16,184 nucleotides of DNA from Dehalococcoidia bacterium (GCA_030638665.1 DAOWEF010000078.1:1-16184), one strand, 5' to 3'; counted from the stretch's first letter, positions 1 to 5,543 are shown. Program-made: numbers and translations. Notes: generated by a model from the sequence alone, not told the origin.

Positions 1-69
1 CCCTTGATAAAATAACCCCGGCTTCAAGTACGAATAGAGACACAGCGGCTGATCGCCAGCGCGCGAGTA

Positions 70-86
70 TCTCGAATAATTCGAGA
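70..86. repeat. 17-bp palindrome just upstream of tRNA-Ile
   Basis: Two 8-bp arms (TCTCGAAT and ATTCGAGA) flank a single central A, giving a perfect inverted repeat that ends 5 nt before the tRNA. It could be a protein-binding site, or a hairpin in the tRNA precursor that helps 5' processing. The sequence alone does not decide. The rest of bases 1-69 shows no gene. Confidence 0.5.
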
Positions 87-91
87 GAAGC

Positions 92-168
92 GGGCCATTA
101 GCTCAGTAGGTTAGAGCGCAGTCCTGATAAGGCTGAGGTCCCTGGTTCGAGCCCAGGATGGCCCACCA
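92..168 (+). tRNA. tRNA-Ile(GAT), CCA encoded
   Basis: All four arms are visible. The 7-bp acceptor GGGCCAT pairs with ATGGCCC, and the D-stem is GCTC/GAGC. The anticodon stem CAGTC/GGCTG encloses loop CTGATAA with anticodon GAT at 126-128. The T-stem CCTGG/CCAGG encloses TTCGAGC. Discriminator A165 is followed by an encoded CCA (166-168). This isoacceptor often sits in rRNA spacers, but here no 16S or 23S sequence is adjacent, so it is a free-standing gene. Its 3' end is duplicated at 241-262 and 1829-1850, which marks it as an integration target. Confidence 0.95.
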
Positions 169-204
169 AACAGAATTAGAGCGCCCTCCGGCTTGCCGAG
201 AGTC

Positions 205-262
205 CGCAGGGCGGACCGATAAGTCGGGGAGAGCCCTGCGTCGAGCCCAGGATGGCCCACCA
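205..262 (+). repeat. attachment-site-like duplicate of the tRNA-Ile 3' end
   Basis: Bases 241-262 repeat the last 22 nt of tRNA-Ile (147-168), including CCA, with no mismatch. The other tRNA arms are absent, so this is not a second tRNA. Immediately upstream, 205-212 (CGCAGGGC) and 233-240 (GCCCTGCG) form a perfect 8-bp inverted repeat, with a nested CCGA/TCGG, abutting the duplicate. An exact copy of a tRNA 3' end is the usual footprint of tyrosine-recombinase integration, and the integrase-like fragment 14 nt downstream agrees with that. A leftover of an ordinary tRNA duplication is the alternative. Confidence 0.7.
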
Positions 263-276
263 CTAAAGCTGATTCC

Positions 277-447
277 ATGCCATTCGGCACGGAAAAACAA
301 ATTATAGACCGCTTAACTCTCCCCGTCACCAGTCTCCAAGAACTAACCCAGGGTTATATTCTGAACTGCCGCTGCGAAGGTAAACCTCCCGAGACAATTG
401 CCCTGTTAACTATTACAGAAAGCGAAAAAGGATTAAGAAGGGCTTAG
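277..447 (+). pseudogene. tyrosine recombinase (integrase) N-terminal fragment
   Basis: A 56-codon frame from ATG 277 to TAG 445-447. Its middle (SLQELTQGYILNCRCEGKPP followed by ETI) matches the shape of the SAM-like N-terminal core-binding domain of phage-type tyrosine integrases, where a hydrophobic helix leads into a 'C/R-x-E-G-K-S-P-x-T-I' turn. After about residue 43 the resemblance stops. The catalytic domain with its Arg-His-Arg-Tyr set is absent anywhere in the window. There is no Shine-Dalgarno before the ATG. The start lies 14 nt inside the tRNA-Ile repeat at 241-262, where island integrases usually sit, and its 3' end runs into the hairpin at 438-466. I infer a deleted integrase remnant. 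The family call rests on a short motif, so chance similarity is possible. Confidence 0.45.
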
Positions 448-466
448 GCAATATACCTAAGCCCTT
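438..466. terminator. strong 11-bp hairpin (terminator-like)
   Basis: Perfect arms AAGGGCTTAGG and CCTAAGCCCTT enclose a 7-nt loop. On the minus strand it is followed within 8 nt by a T-rich run (CCTTTTTCG), which suits a terminator for the candidate RNA read from about 712. On the plus strand it overlaps the stop codon of the integrase-like fragment and lacks a clear T-tract. Confidence 0.6.
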
Positions 467-472
467 ACCAAG

Positions 473-506
473 TAGTTTAGGGCTAGTGACGGCAAACCCT
501 AAACTA
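473..506. repeat. second 10-bp hairpin beside the first
   Basis: Perfect arms TAGTTTAGGG (473-482) and CCCTAAACTA (497-506) enclose a 14-nt loop. It lies 6 nt from the hairpin at 438-466, so the two form a tandem pair at the end of the minus-strand structured region. Confidence 0.6.
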
Positions 507-718
507 TTCACTCTATCAAGAAGTCGATGGTGTCAACCCATCGCTGGAGTTCTATCTTTTAACCGGACTTCATCCGTGCTATACTTTCTGTCTACTTGCC
601 CACTAATGCGGGGGTCCTCTCCAGCTTTCTGGCCATCGCGCTCCGCTTGACCAGTTACTGCTGCTCCTTGGCCCATGTACTCAGGACCTCTTCAGTTGCT
701 CTGCTGAAAAATTATGGG

Positions 719-747
719 AGGTTAACACAAGTTTGCGGTTTTGTCAA
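719..747 (-). promoter_or_regulatory. promoter for the minus-strand structured region
   Basis: On the minus strand a perfect -35 TTGACA (742-747) is followed after 17 nt by TAACCT (719-724), preceded by TG one base upstream (extended -10). Predicted start is near 712, four bases before the first hairpin. The weak -10 match lowers confidence. Confidence 0.5.
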
Positions 748-809
748 GTAGGTGCTACTGTTGGTACTCCTCAGTTATAGTTGGCACCGATTTTAAGGGG
801 GTTTGACCC

Positions 810-935
810 ATGAGTAATAAGCGGGAAGCTAAGGTTTTGATTATGCCTGACTGCCTGTTTATGGCTATAGCACAAGCTTGCTTGGTCTTCTGGAGTGTCT
901 GCCAACTAAACAAGAATAGCGTGTATAAAGATTGA
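810..935 (+). CDS. possible 41-aa peptide, unknown
   Basis: ATG 810 to TGA 933-935. A good Shine-Dalgarno (AAGGGGG) ends about 8 nt upstream, which is the main reason to list it. The peptide begins MSNKREAKVL, then has a hydrophobic, Cys-containing stretch (residues 13-31), then a short polar end. I recognise no family. It precedes the LysE-type gene by 77 nt and could be a leader peptide, a small membrane peptide, or the 5' end of a lost gene. Imperfect TTGG(T/C)AC repeats just upstream (about 761-787) recall insertion-sequence ends, but I cannot assign one. Confidence 0.3.
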   Translation: MSNKREAKVLIMPDCLFMAIAQACLVFWSVCQLNKNSVYKD

Positions 936-1012
936 CCGAAGGCTCCCTGGTCTCACCATAGGCGTCTCGCTGGCCAATTGACTTCGTCCACGCTATATGC
1001 CAAACTGAAATC

Positions 1013-1663
1013 GTGGCCACCAACCTCTTCCTCATCTTCGGCACCTCATTTGTCGTCGGCCTTTCCGGCGCCATGATGCCCGGGCCTCTCCTTGCCGTCA
1101 ACATCAGCGAGGCGGCGAGGCGAGGGTTTCGTGCTGGCCCGCTCTTGGTCCTGGGCCATGGAATAGTCGAACTGCTGCTAGTAGTAGCCCTGGTCTGGGG
1201 GCTGAGCGAGGTTCTGGGACAAAGCCTGGTGGCTGGGATCATTGGGGTGGTTGGCGGCCTCTTCCTGCTGGGCATAGCGTATGCCCTCCTGCGCCAGGCT
1301 CGCCGGGCCGTAGCTCCACTGGAGGTCAGCCCTCAGTCGTCAAGGCCGGGGCGGCGGCTGATAGCAACCGGTGCGGTTTTAAGCGTAGCCAACCCCTACT
1401 GGCTCATATGGTGGGCCACAGTGGGGACCACCTGGGTATTGTGGTCCCTGGCGGCAGGGGCAATAGGGGTAGTGGTCTTCTACTTAGGCCACATCCTGTC
1501 TGACCTGGGATGGTATAGCATGGTGTCCCTGGTCGTCGCACGGGGGAAGCGGTTGATGAGTCTGAGGGTATACCGTGGGTTACTGCTGGCCTGTGGCGTA
1601 GCCCTTATCGGCCTGGGAATCTACTTCATGGTCTCGGGGGCCATGTTCCTGGCCGAGGATTAG
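1013..1663 (+). CDS. LysE/RhtB-family transporter
   Basis: A 216-aa, strongly hydrophobic protein with about six membrane segments, the usual size for LysE/RhtB exporters, which move amino acids or their derivatives out through the inner membrane. The family hallmark follows the first helix: S18-G-A-M-M-P-G-P25, then a polar stretch with RRGFRAG and a second helix. A second conserved patch, SVANPYWLIWW, lies about two thirds along. The substrate cannot be told from sequence. GTG 1013 is the only start: the frame is closed by TAG at 959-961 with no ATG, GTG or TTG between. There is no Shine-Dalgarno, so translation may be weak or nearly leaderless. The gene stands alone between the second and third tRNA-Ile repeats and looks like island cargo. 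Confidence 0.85.
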   Translation: MATNLFLIFGTSFVVGLSGAMMPGPLLAVNISEAARRGFRAGPLLVLGHGIVELLLVVALVWGLSEVLGQSLVAGIIGVVGGLFLLGIAYALLRQARRAVAPLEVSPQSSRPGRRLIATGAVLSVANPYWLIWWATVGTTWVLWSLAAGAIGVVVFYLGHILSDLGWYSMVSLVVARGKRLMSLRVYRGLLLACGVALIGLGIYFMVSGAMFLAED

Positions 1664-1828
1664 GCTAGCCCTCATCCCGGCATTGCAGTAGAAGACTGTC
1701 GTCAACGAATCGTTTGCCGCAGGACAGCTCGAACTGCCCCACCAGATCGCTCACGGTGAGGCTCGACTTCCGCCCCGCATCCACGTGGTTCAATAGCCCG
1801 CATTTTGACAGATATAGTGTAAAGCCAA

Positions 1829-1850
1829 GTTCGAGTCCAGGATGGCCCAC
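1829..1850 (+). repeat. third, degenerate copy of the tRNA-Ile 3' end
   Basis: 21 of 22 bases match tRNA-Ile positions 145-166; the single change is a T for C after TTCGAG. No other tRNA arm is present. With the copy at 241-262 it brackets 1.57 kb containing the integrase-like fragment, the candidate RNA and the LysE-type gene, consistent with an old distal attachment site. No gene is supported between 1664 and 1993. Confidence 0.65.
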
Positions 1851-1924
1851 ACCGTTGCGGATGGGAACTCCCGCATAGCCCAACAAGCCCTTTCGTGCAA
1901 TCGCTCCCCCATGGTTGAGAGTGC

Positions 1925-1953
1925 TTGACAAAGGCAGCTCAGATACCTAAAGT
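1925..1953 (+). promoter_or_regulatory. promoter for the AttH/CrtC-like gene
   Basis: Perfect -35 TTGACA (1925-1930), 17-nt spacer, -10 TAAAGT (1948-1953, 4 of 6). The predicted start near 1960 gives about 34 nt of leader before ATG 1994. Confidence 0.5.
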
Positions 1954-1971
1954 GTCCATTTAGTGAGCTGC
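1934..1971. promoter_or_regulatory. two-part dyad over the -10 region
   Basis: Arms GCAGCTCA (1934-1941) and TGAGCTGC (1964-1971) are perfect. Inside them CTAAA (1947-1951) pairs with TTTAG (1959-1963). The dyad covers the -10 box and the predicted start, a position suited to a repressor operator. No regulator gene lies next to it. Confidence 0.4.
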
Positions 1972-1993
1972 GCTAACGTTATGGAGGGAAGCG

Positions 1994-3034
1994 ATGAAGG
2001 TAATCTATGAAGGACAGACCTTCAGGGAAATCCCCGAGTCTATGATGATTGGTCAATCCGACGACGCCTGGCATCCATTGAAGAACCCAAACTATATTGA
2101 GTGGTGGTACTTCGATGTAATGAACGGAGACGGAGGTATTATTAGAGGCCAATTCTATATCATGGGGGATGTTGCCCGGCCACGAAAGGTGAGGACCGGT
2201 ATCAGATCCAGCTTGGTGAAACCCGATGGAACAGAGATCCTCATGGAAAAGAAGTTCCCCTACTCCTCCTTCAAATCTTCAACCGAATTATGTGAGGTTG
2301 AGATTGACAAAAACTTCATTAGGGGAGATCTTTCACATTGCGAGCTGCACATCGAGGATGGAGAGAAAGCCCTCGACCTGGAACTCGATTCTGAAATAAG
2401 CGGTATTAAAAGCCACGCCTGCTTTGGCGATGAGACAAAGTATATGTTCTGGGTTGTCCCCCAGCCACGCAGCCACGCCAAGGGCACCTTCAGAACGAAG
2501 GAGGAAACCCTCAGCATCGAGGGGGTGGGATACCGCGACCACAACTGGTTAAACTTTGCTCCCATGGACGTTATCGCATACTGGGATTGGGGAAGAGTCT
2601 ATGATGAGGAATTTACCGTTATCTTTGCGGATATTGTCACGACCAAGACATATGATAATGCCGAAGTAAAGCCTTTGATGATTTACGACTCGGGCAAGCT
2701 GCTTTATATGACATCAGAAACCAACAAATGGAGCCTAACTAAAACAGATATCAAGTTCGACCCGGTGGCACAGATGGAACTTCCTCAGACACATCGAGTG
2801 AAGCTTCAGGATAAAGATTTGTCCCTCGAGCTGAATCTGCAGCTTGAGAATGTCTTCCAAAAGGTGGACTTGCTGGCTGACTTCAACCCGCTGGTAAGAT
2901 TCCTTATCCGGACCTTCAAGGCAAAACCCATAACGATGGCATTTTTGTCTGTTGGCACCGGAAAGTTGAACCTATCGGGACAAGAGAACGCTTTGACTTG
3001 CACCGCAATACATGAGCTTGTCCGAAACTTCTGA
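1994..3034 (+). CDS. AttH/CrtC-like lipocalin-domain protein
   Basis: A 346-aa soluble protein without a signal peptide. Two family signatures are visible: E36-W-W-Y-F-D41 near the N-terminus, and G179-Y-R-D-H-N-W185 in the middle followed by a Trp-rich strand (AYWDWGRVYD). These are typical of the double-lipocalin fold of AttH and of CrtC-type carotenoid 1,2-hydratases, which bind hydrophobic ligands; in CrtC proteins the equivalent Asp/His region serves hydration of carotenoid ends. No carotenoid, isoprenoid or lipid gene is nearby, so the ligand and any reaction remain unknown. ATG 1994 follows GGAGGGA at a good distance. Base composition is more AT-rich than the operon downstream, which fits acquired DNA. 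The family call is firm; a CrtC activity is not. Confidence 0.75.
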   Translation: MKVIYEGQTFREIPESMMIGQSDDAWHPLKNPNYIEWWYFDVMNGDGGIIRGQFYIMGDVARPRKVRTGIRSSLVKPDGTEILMEKKFPYSSFKSSTELCEVEIDKNFIRGDLSHCELHIEDGEKALDLELDSEISGIKSHACFGDETKYMFWVVPQPRSHAKGTFRTKEETLSIEGVGYRDHNWLNFAPMDVIAYWDWGRVYDEEFTVIFADIVTTKTYDNAEVKPLMIYDSGKLLYMTSETNKWSLTKTDIKFDPVAQMELPQTHRVKLQDKDLSLELNLQLENVFQKVDLLADFNPLVRFLIRTFKAKPITMAFLSVGTGKLNLSGQENALTCTAIHELVRNF

Positions 3035-3097
3035 GCGCCCAACCGCACTCGGTCCAGGTTGTTAAGACGCGGGTTCCGTTCAGTTGTTATCTATGTC

Positions 3098-3277
3098 TTA
3101 TTTGTCTTTTTTCATACCCCATTGGGTAATAGCCAAAGTAGCAAACCCCACGATATTAAATACAGCGAATGTTACGGTGGCAGTTCTCCCCCAATCGAAG
3201 GCAAACTCATTAATTAGAAGACCGAGAGTGCCGATGATGAGTAAAATAAAGCCAATTAATTTAACGACTTCTCTCAT
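3098..3277 (-). CDS. small two-helix membrane protein, unknown
   Basis: 59 aa starting MREVVKLIGF. Two hydrophobic helices (about residues 5-21 and 32-51) are separated by a short polar loop (NEFAFDWGRT), and the protein ends in GMKKDK, which suggests a cytoplasmic C-terminus. A longer frame exists (ATG at 3298), but ATG 3277 is preferred: AGGAG lies 7 nt upstream, and the predicted transcription start near 3304 would exclude the longer form. It has its own near-consensus promoter and an operator-like repeat at the start point, so this is a regulated single gene rather than a chance frame. I recognise no family. Confidence 0.65.
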   Translation of the reverse strand: MREVVKLIGFILLIIGTLGLLINEFAFDWGRTATVTFAVFNIVGFATLAITQWGMKKDK

Positions 3278-3294
3278 AGATATACTCCTGGGTC

Positions 3295-3310
3295 CCAATC
3301 GCTTGATTGG
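3295..3310. promoter_or_regulatory. operator-like inverted repeat at the start point
   Basis: CCAATC (3295-3300) and GATTGG (3305-3310) flank 4 nt and touch the -10 box of the minus-strand promoter, so the repeat covers the predicted +1. It could bind a repressor or form a hairpin at the mRNA 5' end. Confidence 0.4.
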
Positions 3311-3339
3311 AGGATACCGCTATTGAAATAGAGTGTCAA
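3311..3339 (-). promoter_or_regulatory. promoter of the small membrane protein
   Basis: On the minus strand, perfect -35 TTGACA (3334-3339), 17-nt spacer, -10 TATCCT (3311-3316, 4 of 6). The leader is about 27 nt and contains AGGAG. Confidence 0.65.
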
Positions 3340-3404
3340 CCAAAATCGAGATGAACCAAAAGGGGCGCATACACTGACCGCCAAGCCGGGATAGATAGCT
3401 ATGG

Positions 3405-4814
3405 TTATTTTTTACTGCCGCGCCGGGCATGATAGTCAATGTATCTACTTATGGCACGCGCCGCCCTGTATATGGAAGGGTAGAAGGCCATCTCGTGCTC
3501 CGCGCACCTTGTCCGCATGATATCAAGAGTCTCCAAGCCAATGCTAGCTTCTACTGCATGGACCACCACCGCTGTCGGCTTCTGCATCCCCTGGAACATC
3601 TCCAATATTTGGCCTCTCCGTTCTGTAATGAACTGGCGATAGACGCCTTCCTCAAAAGGCTCAATTTCAGGGGCAATCTGCCATAGGAATATATCCAGCT
3701 CTGCCCAGCTATCAAGAGCCCGGAGTACGGGAGTCCAGTCGTGGCGGTAGGTACCCATGTCAAATGGATTTCGCAGCATGCTGCCCGCTACGGGAATGAA
3801 GCGCTTGATCTCCGTCACCAGCTCCTCGGGAGCAGGGGGAAGGCTCAGCCCCCCGAGCTCGCACTCATCGGAGGCCCGTACGCTGGCACCACCCCCCAGA
3901 CCCACCACCGCTACCCGCCCCCCCCGGAGAATGGGAAAGAACAGGAAGGTTACCAGCATGTCGATCATCTCCTCGAAATCCTCCACCCGGATGACGCCAG
4001 TCTGCTTCAGGAGCGCTTCCCACACCGCGTTATCGCCAGCCAGCGCCCCGGTATGGGAGAGCGCCCCCCGGCTGCCCGCTGCGGTGCCGCCCTTCTTGAT
4101 AATGATCACCGGCTTCTTTGCCGCCGCTTCAGTGAGCACCTTTCGCAGCCGCTGCCCGTCCTTCGTACCCTCAATGTAGGCGGCGATGACCTCGGTCTCC
4201 GGGTCATGTGCCAGATAATCCAGGAGGTTGATTTCATCGATGTCGCTGGCGTTCCCGTAACTCACCATCTTGCTGAAGCGCACCCCGCGGGCGGCTGCCC
4301 CCCGCACCATGAGGATCGAGTAGCTTCCGCTCTGGGAGATAAAGCCCACCGTCCCCGGTTCCTTGGGGAAGTCAGCGCAATAGGTGATGCCGGAGCCGGG
4401 GCAGTATATCCCCATGCAGTTAGGGCCGATAATGCGAATGCCACCGCGGCGAGCGATGGAGACCAGCTCATCCTGCAGCCTCACCCTATCCACCTCGCCG
4501 GTCTCCGCAAAGCCAGCGGTGTAAAGGTGAACGGTCTGCACACCCTTGGCAACACAGTCTTCGAGAAGCTGGCGTGTGGCCTCCGCGGGGATCATGCAGA
4601 TGACGTGATCCACCGGCCCCGGGACATCCCGTACGTTGGGGTAGGCCTTCAGCCCCGATATCTCATCGAACTTGGGGTTGATGGGGTAGACTTCGCCTTT
4701 GTATCCGAACTGGGGCAGGGTATCTAAGAATAGCTGAGTAACGGCGTTCCAGGGGCCCACGCTCGCGCCAACCACCGCTATCGAGCGGGGGTGGAAGATA
4801 TAATCCAATGTCAT
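3405..4814 (-). CDS. CoA-binding acyl-CoA synthetase, alpha-type (NDP-forming family)
   Basis: 469 aa. The N-terminal Rossmann CoA-binding domain starts at residues 8-18 (HPRSIAVVGAS). The succinyl-CoA-ligase-like domain follows, with I129-GPNCMG and G157-FISQSGS. S253-H-T-G-A-L-A-G260 carries the His (H254) that is phosphorylated in ADP-forming acyl-CoA synthetases. A third flavodoxin-like domain (about 300-465) has VVGLGGGAS. Such enzymes interconvert acyl-CoA with acid plus ATP, but they need an ATP-grasp beta part. That part is absent here and no adjacent gene supplies it, so the partner is encoded elsewhere or the protein has another CoA-linked role. ATG 4814 precedes the first conserved segment; its Shine-Dalgarno is poor. 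It has a predicted promoter and a structured leader. Confidence 0.85.
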   Translation of the reverse strand: MTLDYIFHPRSIAVVGASVGPWNAVTQLFLDTLPQFGYKGEVYPINPKFDEISGLKAYPNVRDVPGPVDHVICMIPAEATRQLLEDCVAKGVQTVHLYTAGFAETGEVDRVRLQDELVSIARRGGIRIIGPNCMGIYCPGSGITYCADFPKEPGTVGFISQSGSYSILMVRGAAARGVRFSKMVSYGNASDIDEINLLDYLAHDPETEVIAAYIEGTKDGQRLRKVLTEAAAKKPVIIIKKGGTAAGSRGALSHTGALAGDNAVWEALLKQTGVIRVEDFEEMIDMLVTFLFFPILRGGRVAVVGLGGGASVRASDECELGGLSLPPAPEELVTEIKRFIPVAGSMLRNPFDMGTYRHDWTPVLRALDSWAELDIFLWQIAPEIEPFEEGVYRQFITERRGQILEMFQGMQKPTAVVVHAVEASIGLETLDIMRTRCAEHEMAFYPSIYRAARAISRYIDYHARRGSKK

Positions 4815-4851
4815 ATTGCGTCCAAGCTTCCCGCTATTTCCTGTCGGAAAA

Positions 4852-4878
4852 GTGCCTCCCCTTTTTCAGGAGAGGCAC
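4852..4878 (-). terminator. terminator-like hairpin in the leader of the synthetase gene
   Basis: As minus-strand RNA the arms (4868-4878 and 4852-4862) pair over 11 bp, one of them U-G, around a GAAAA loop, followed by UUUUCC. On the plus strand that pair would be a C-A mismatch and no T-run follows, so the element belongs to the minus strand. It lies between the predicted start (about 4901) and ATG 4814, where an attenuator would be. Confidence 0.5.
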
Positions 4879-4907
4879 CCCAAACTCGCACCTATTTCTC
4901 CACATCT

Positions 4908-4937
4908 ATTCTACTCGGAAACTCCACTAAATGGCAA
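4908..4937 (-). promoter_or_regulatory. promoter of the acyl-CoA synthetase gene
   Basis: On the minus strand, TTGCCA (4932-4937, 5 of 6), 18-nt spacer, TAGAAT (4908-4913, 5 of 6). Predicted leader is about 87 nt. Confidence 0.5.
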
Positions 4938-4992
4938 GCAGTTGTACTCGTTCATTACATTAGTGACACGTCACCTTTCGCCTATTGTGGTT

Positions 4993-5025
4993 GTCATCTC
5001 GAGTGAAGCGAAGCGACTCAGTCTC
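4993..5025. repeat. REP-like element
   Basis: The core AGTGAAGCGAAGCGACTC resembles the widespread bacterial intergenic repeat built around GCGAAGCGAAGC and flanked by GTCAT and a GTCTC end, both present here. Only this clear copy is in the window; a fainter resemblance occurs after dapA at about 10826-10846. Confidence 0.35.
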
Positions 5026-5062
5026 ACCTTTTCCCACCCACCTGCCCTGAGATGTGTTTCTG

Positions 5063-5078
5063 CTCCGATATATCGGAG
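5063..5078. repeat. 16-bp perfect palindrome CTCCGATATATCGGAG
   Basis: Both halves are exact reverse complements with no spacer, the form of a dimeric-regulator site. It lies mid-way between the divergent synthetase gene (start 4814) and rpsO (start 5556), about 126 bp upstream of the predicted synthetase -35, with no gene over it. Confidence 0.5.
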
Positions 5079-5510
5079 AGACCCACGCCCCCGATTACAT
5101 CAGGGGACTCCCATTTATAGCTCCTGCTTGGTAGAACCTATGGTGTAGCACGGATGTGTTCTAATACACTCGTCCCCGCGGTTGATTTATCGCAAAGCAT
5201 CCCGCAATGATAAGTGAAGCGTAATCCACGATATCAAGTATCAACTATCTATCTGAACGAGATCAGCGGTTGCACTGGTGGCAGTTAGCTGCCGCAATTA
5301 CGTTGACATAATCGCTACGCTAATGTGGGAAGGTTGAAGGTTCTTTGTATCGCGCAGTTAGACTCACCATTTTCAAGGTTAGAGCCTCAGCCAAACCCCC
5401 AAATCGAGAGCATTCAACCCCTCAAGAGAGTTCATGGCAATTGTGGCTATTTGAACTGCTATTTTTAGCAACACTTTTTCGCTCTGGAGTTATGATCCAG
5501 TTTCGGATAG
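5079..5510. other. gene-free stretch upstream of rpsO
   Basis: Frames in both strands lack recognisable protein motifs and Shine-Dalgarno sites. Small dyads occur, such as GGCAG-TTAG-CTGCC (5280-5293) and CTGGA/TCCAG just upstream of the rpsO -35. A lone TTGACA at 5303-5308 has no -10 at a usable distance. Nothing else is supported. Confidence 0.5.
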
Positions 5511-5514
5511 ATGA

Positions 5515-5543
5515 TTTACATGGTGCTGCGATTATGTTATAAT
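5515..5543 (+). promoter_or_regulatory. consensus promoter of the rpsO-pnp-dap operon
   Basis: -35 TTTACA (5515-5520, 5 of 6), exact 17-nt spacer, perfect -10 TATAAT (5538-5543). The predicted start at about 5550 is only around 6 nt before the rpsO ATG. Confidence 0.8.

Larger units (their letters stand above)
438..712 (-). ncRNA. candidate structured RNA, about 275 nt
   Basis: Reading the minus strand from about 712 there is a nearly unbroken chain of hairpins: 704-708/691-695; 683-688/613-618 enclosing 660-663/622-625 and 648-654/629-635; 608-612/599-603; 573-576/564-567; 538-543/525-530; 497-506/473-482; and 456-466/438-448. Two stems (648-654/629-635 and 608-612/599-603) contain a G-U pair on the minus-strand RNA that would be an A-C mismatch on the plus strand, so the minus strand is the better-folding one. 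A promoter-like TTGACA with an extended -10 sits at 719-747. I tried RNase P RNA, tmRNA, SRP RNA, 6S RNA and common riboswitch cores and recognised none. A 47-codon frame (676 to 533) with AGAGG about 10 nt upstream of its ATG lies inside. It has no recognisable homology and I do not call it a gene. Confidence 0.4.

Noticed and set aside
103..329. Minus-strand frames of 65-72 codons over the tRNA region
   Set aside because: They are antisense to tRNA-Ile and its copy, with translated tRNA strings such as SNQGPQ.
533..676. 47-codon minus-strand frame starting MGQGAAVTGQ
   Set aside because: It has a passable AGAGG, but lies wholly inside the stem-rich region, where pairing rather than codon pattern explains the sequence.
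978..999. TTGACT with TATATG as the LysE-gene promoter
   Set aside because: The spacer is only about 10 nt. An alternative TGGCCA-17-TATATG exists but is too weak to list.
1665..1931. 88-codon minus-strand frame
   Set aside because: It reads through the tRNA-Ile repeat, giving the GHPGLE string typical of mistranslated antisense tRNA. It has no Shine-Dalgarno or known motif; a faint integrase-like look of its C-terminal half was too weak to claim.
3741..4727. Long plus-strand frame (328 codons) opposite the acyl-CoA synthetase
   Set aside because: Shadow of the minus-strand gene, which has all the family motifs; the antisense product is His/Pro-rich with no recognisable domain.
5303..5325. 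TTGACA upstream of rpsO as a promoter
   Set aside because: No -10-like hexamer at 15-19 nt, and a far better promoter lies at 5515-5543.
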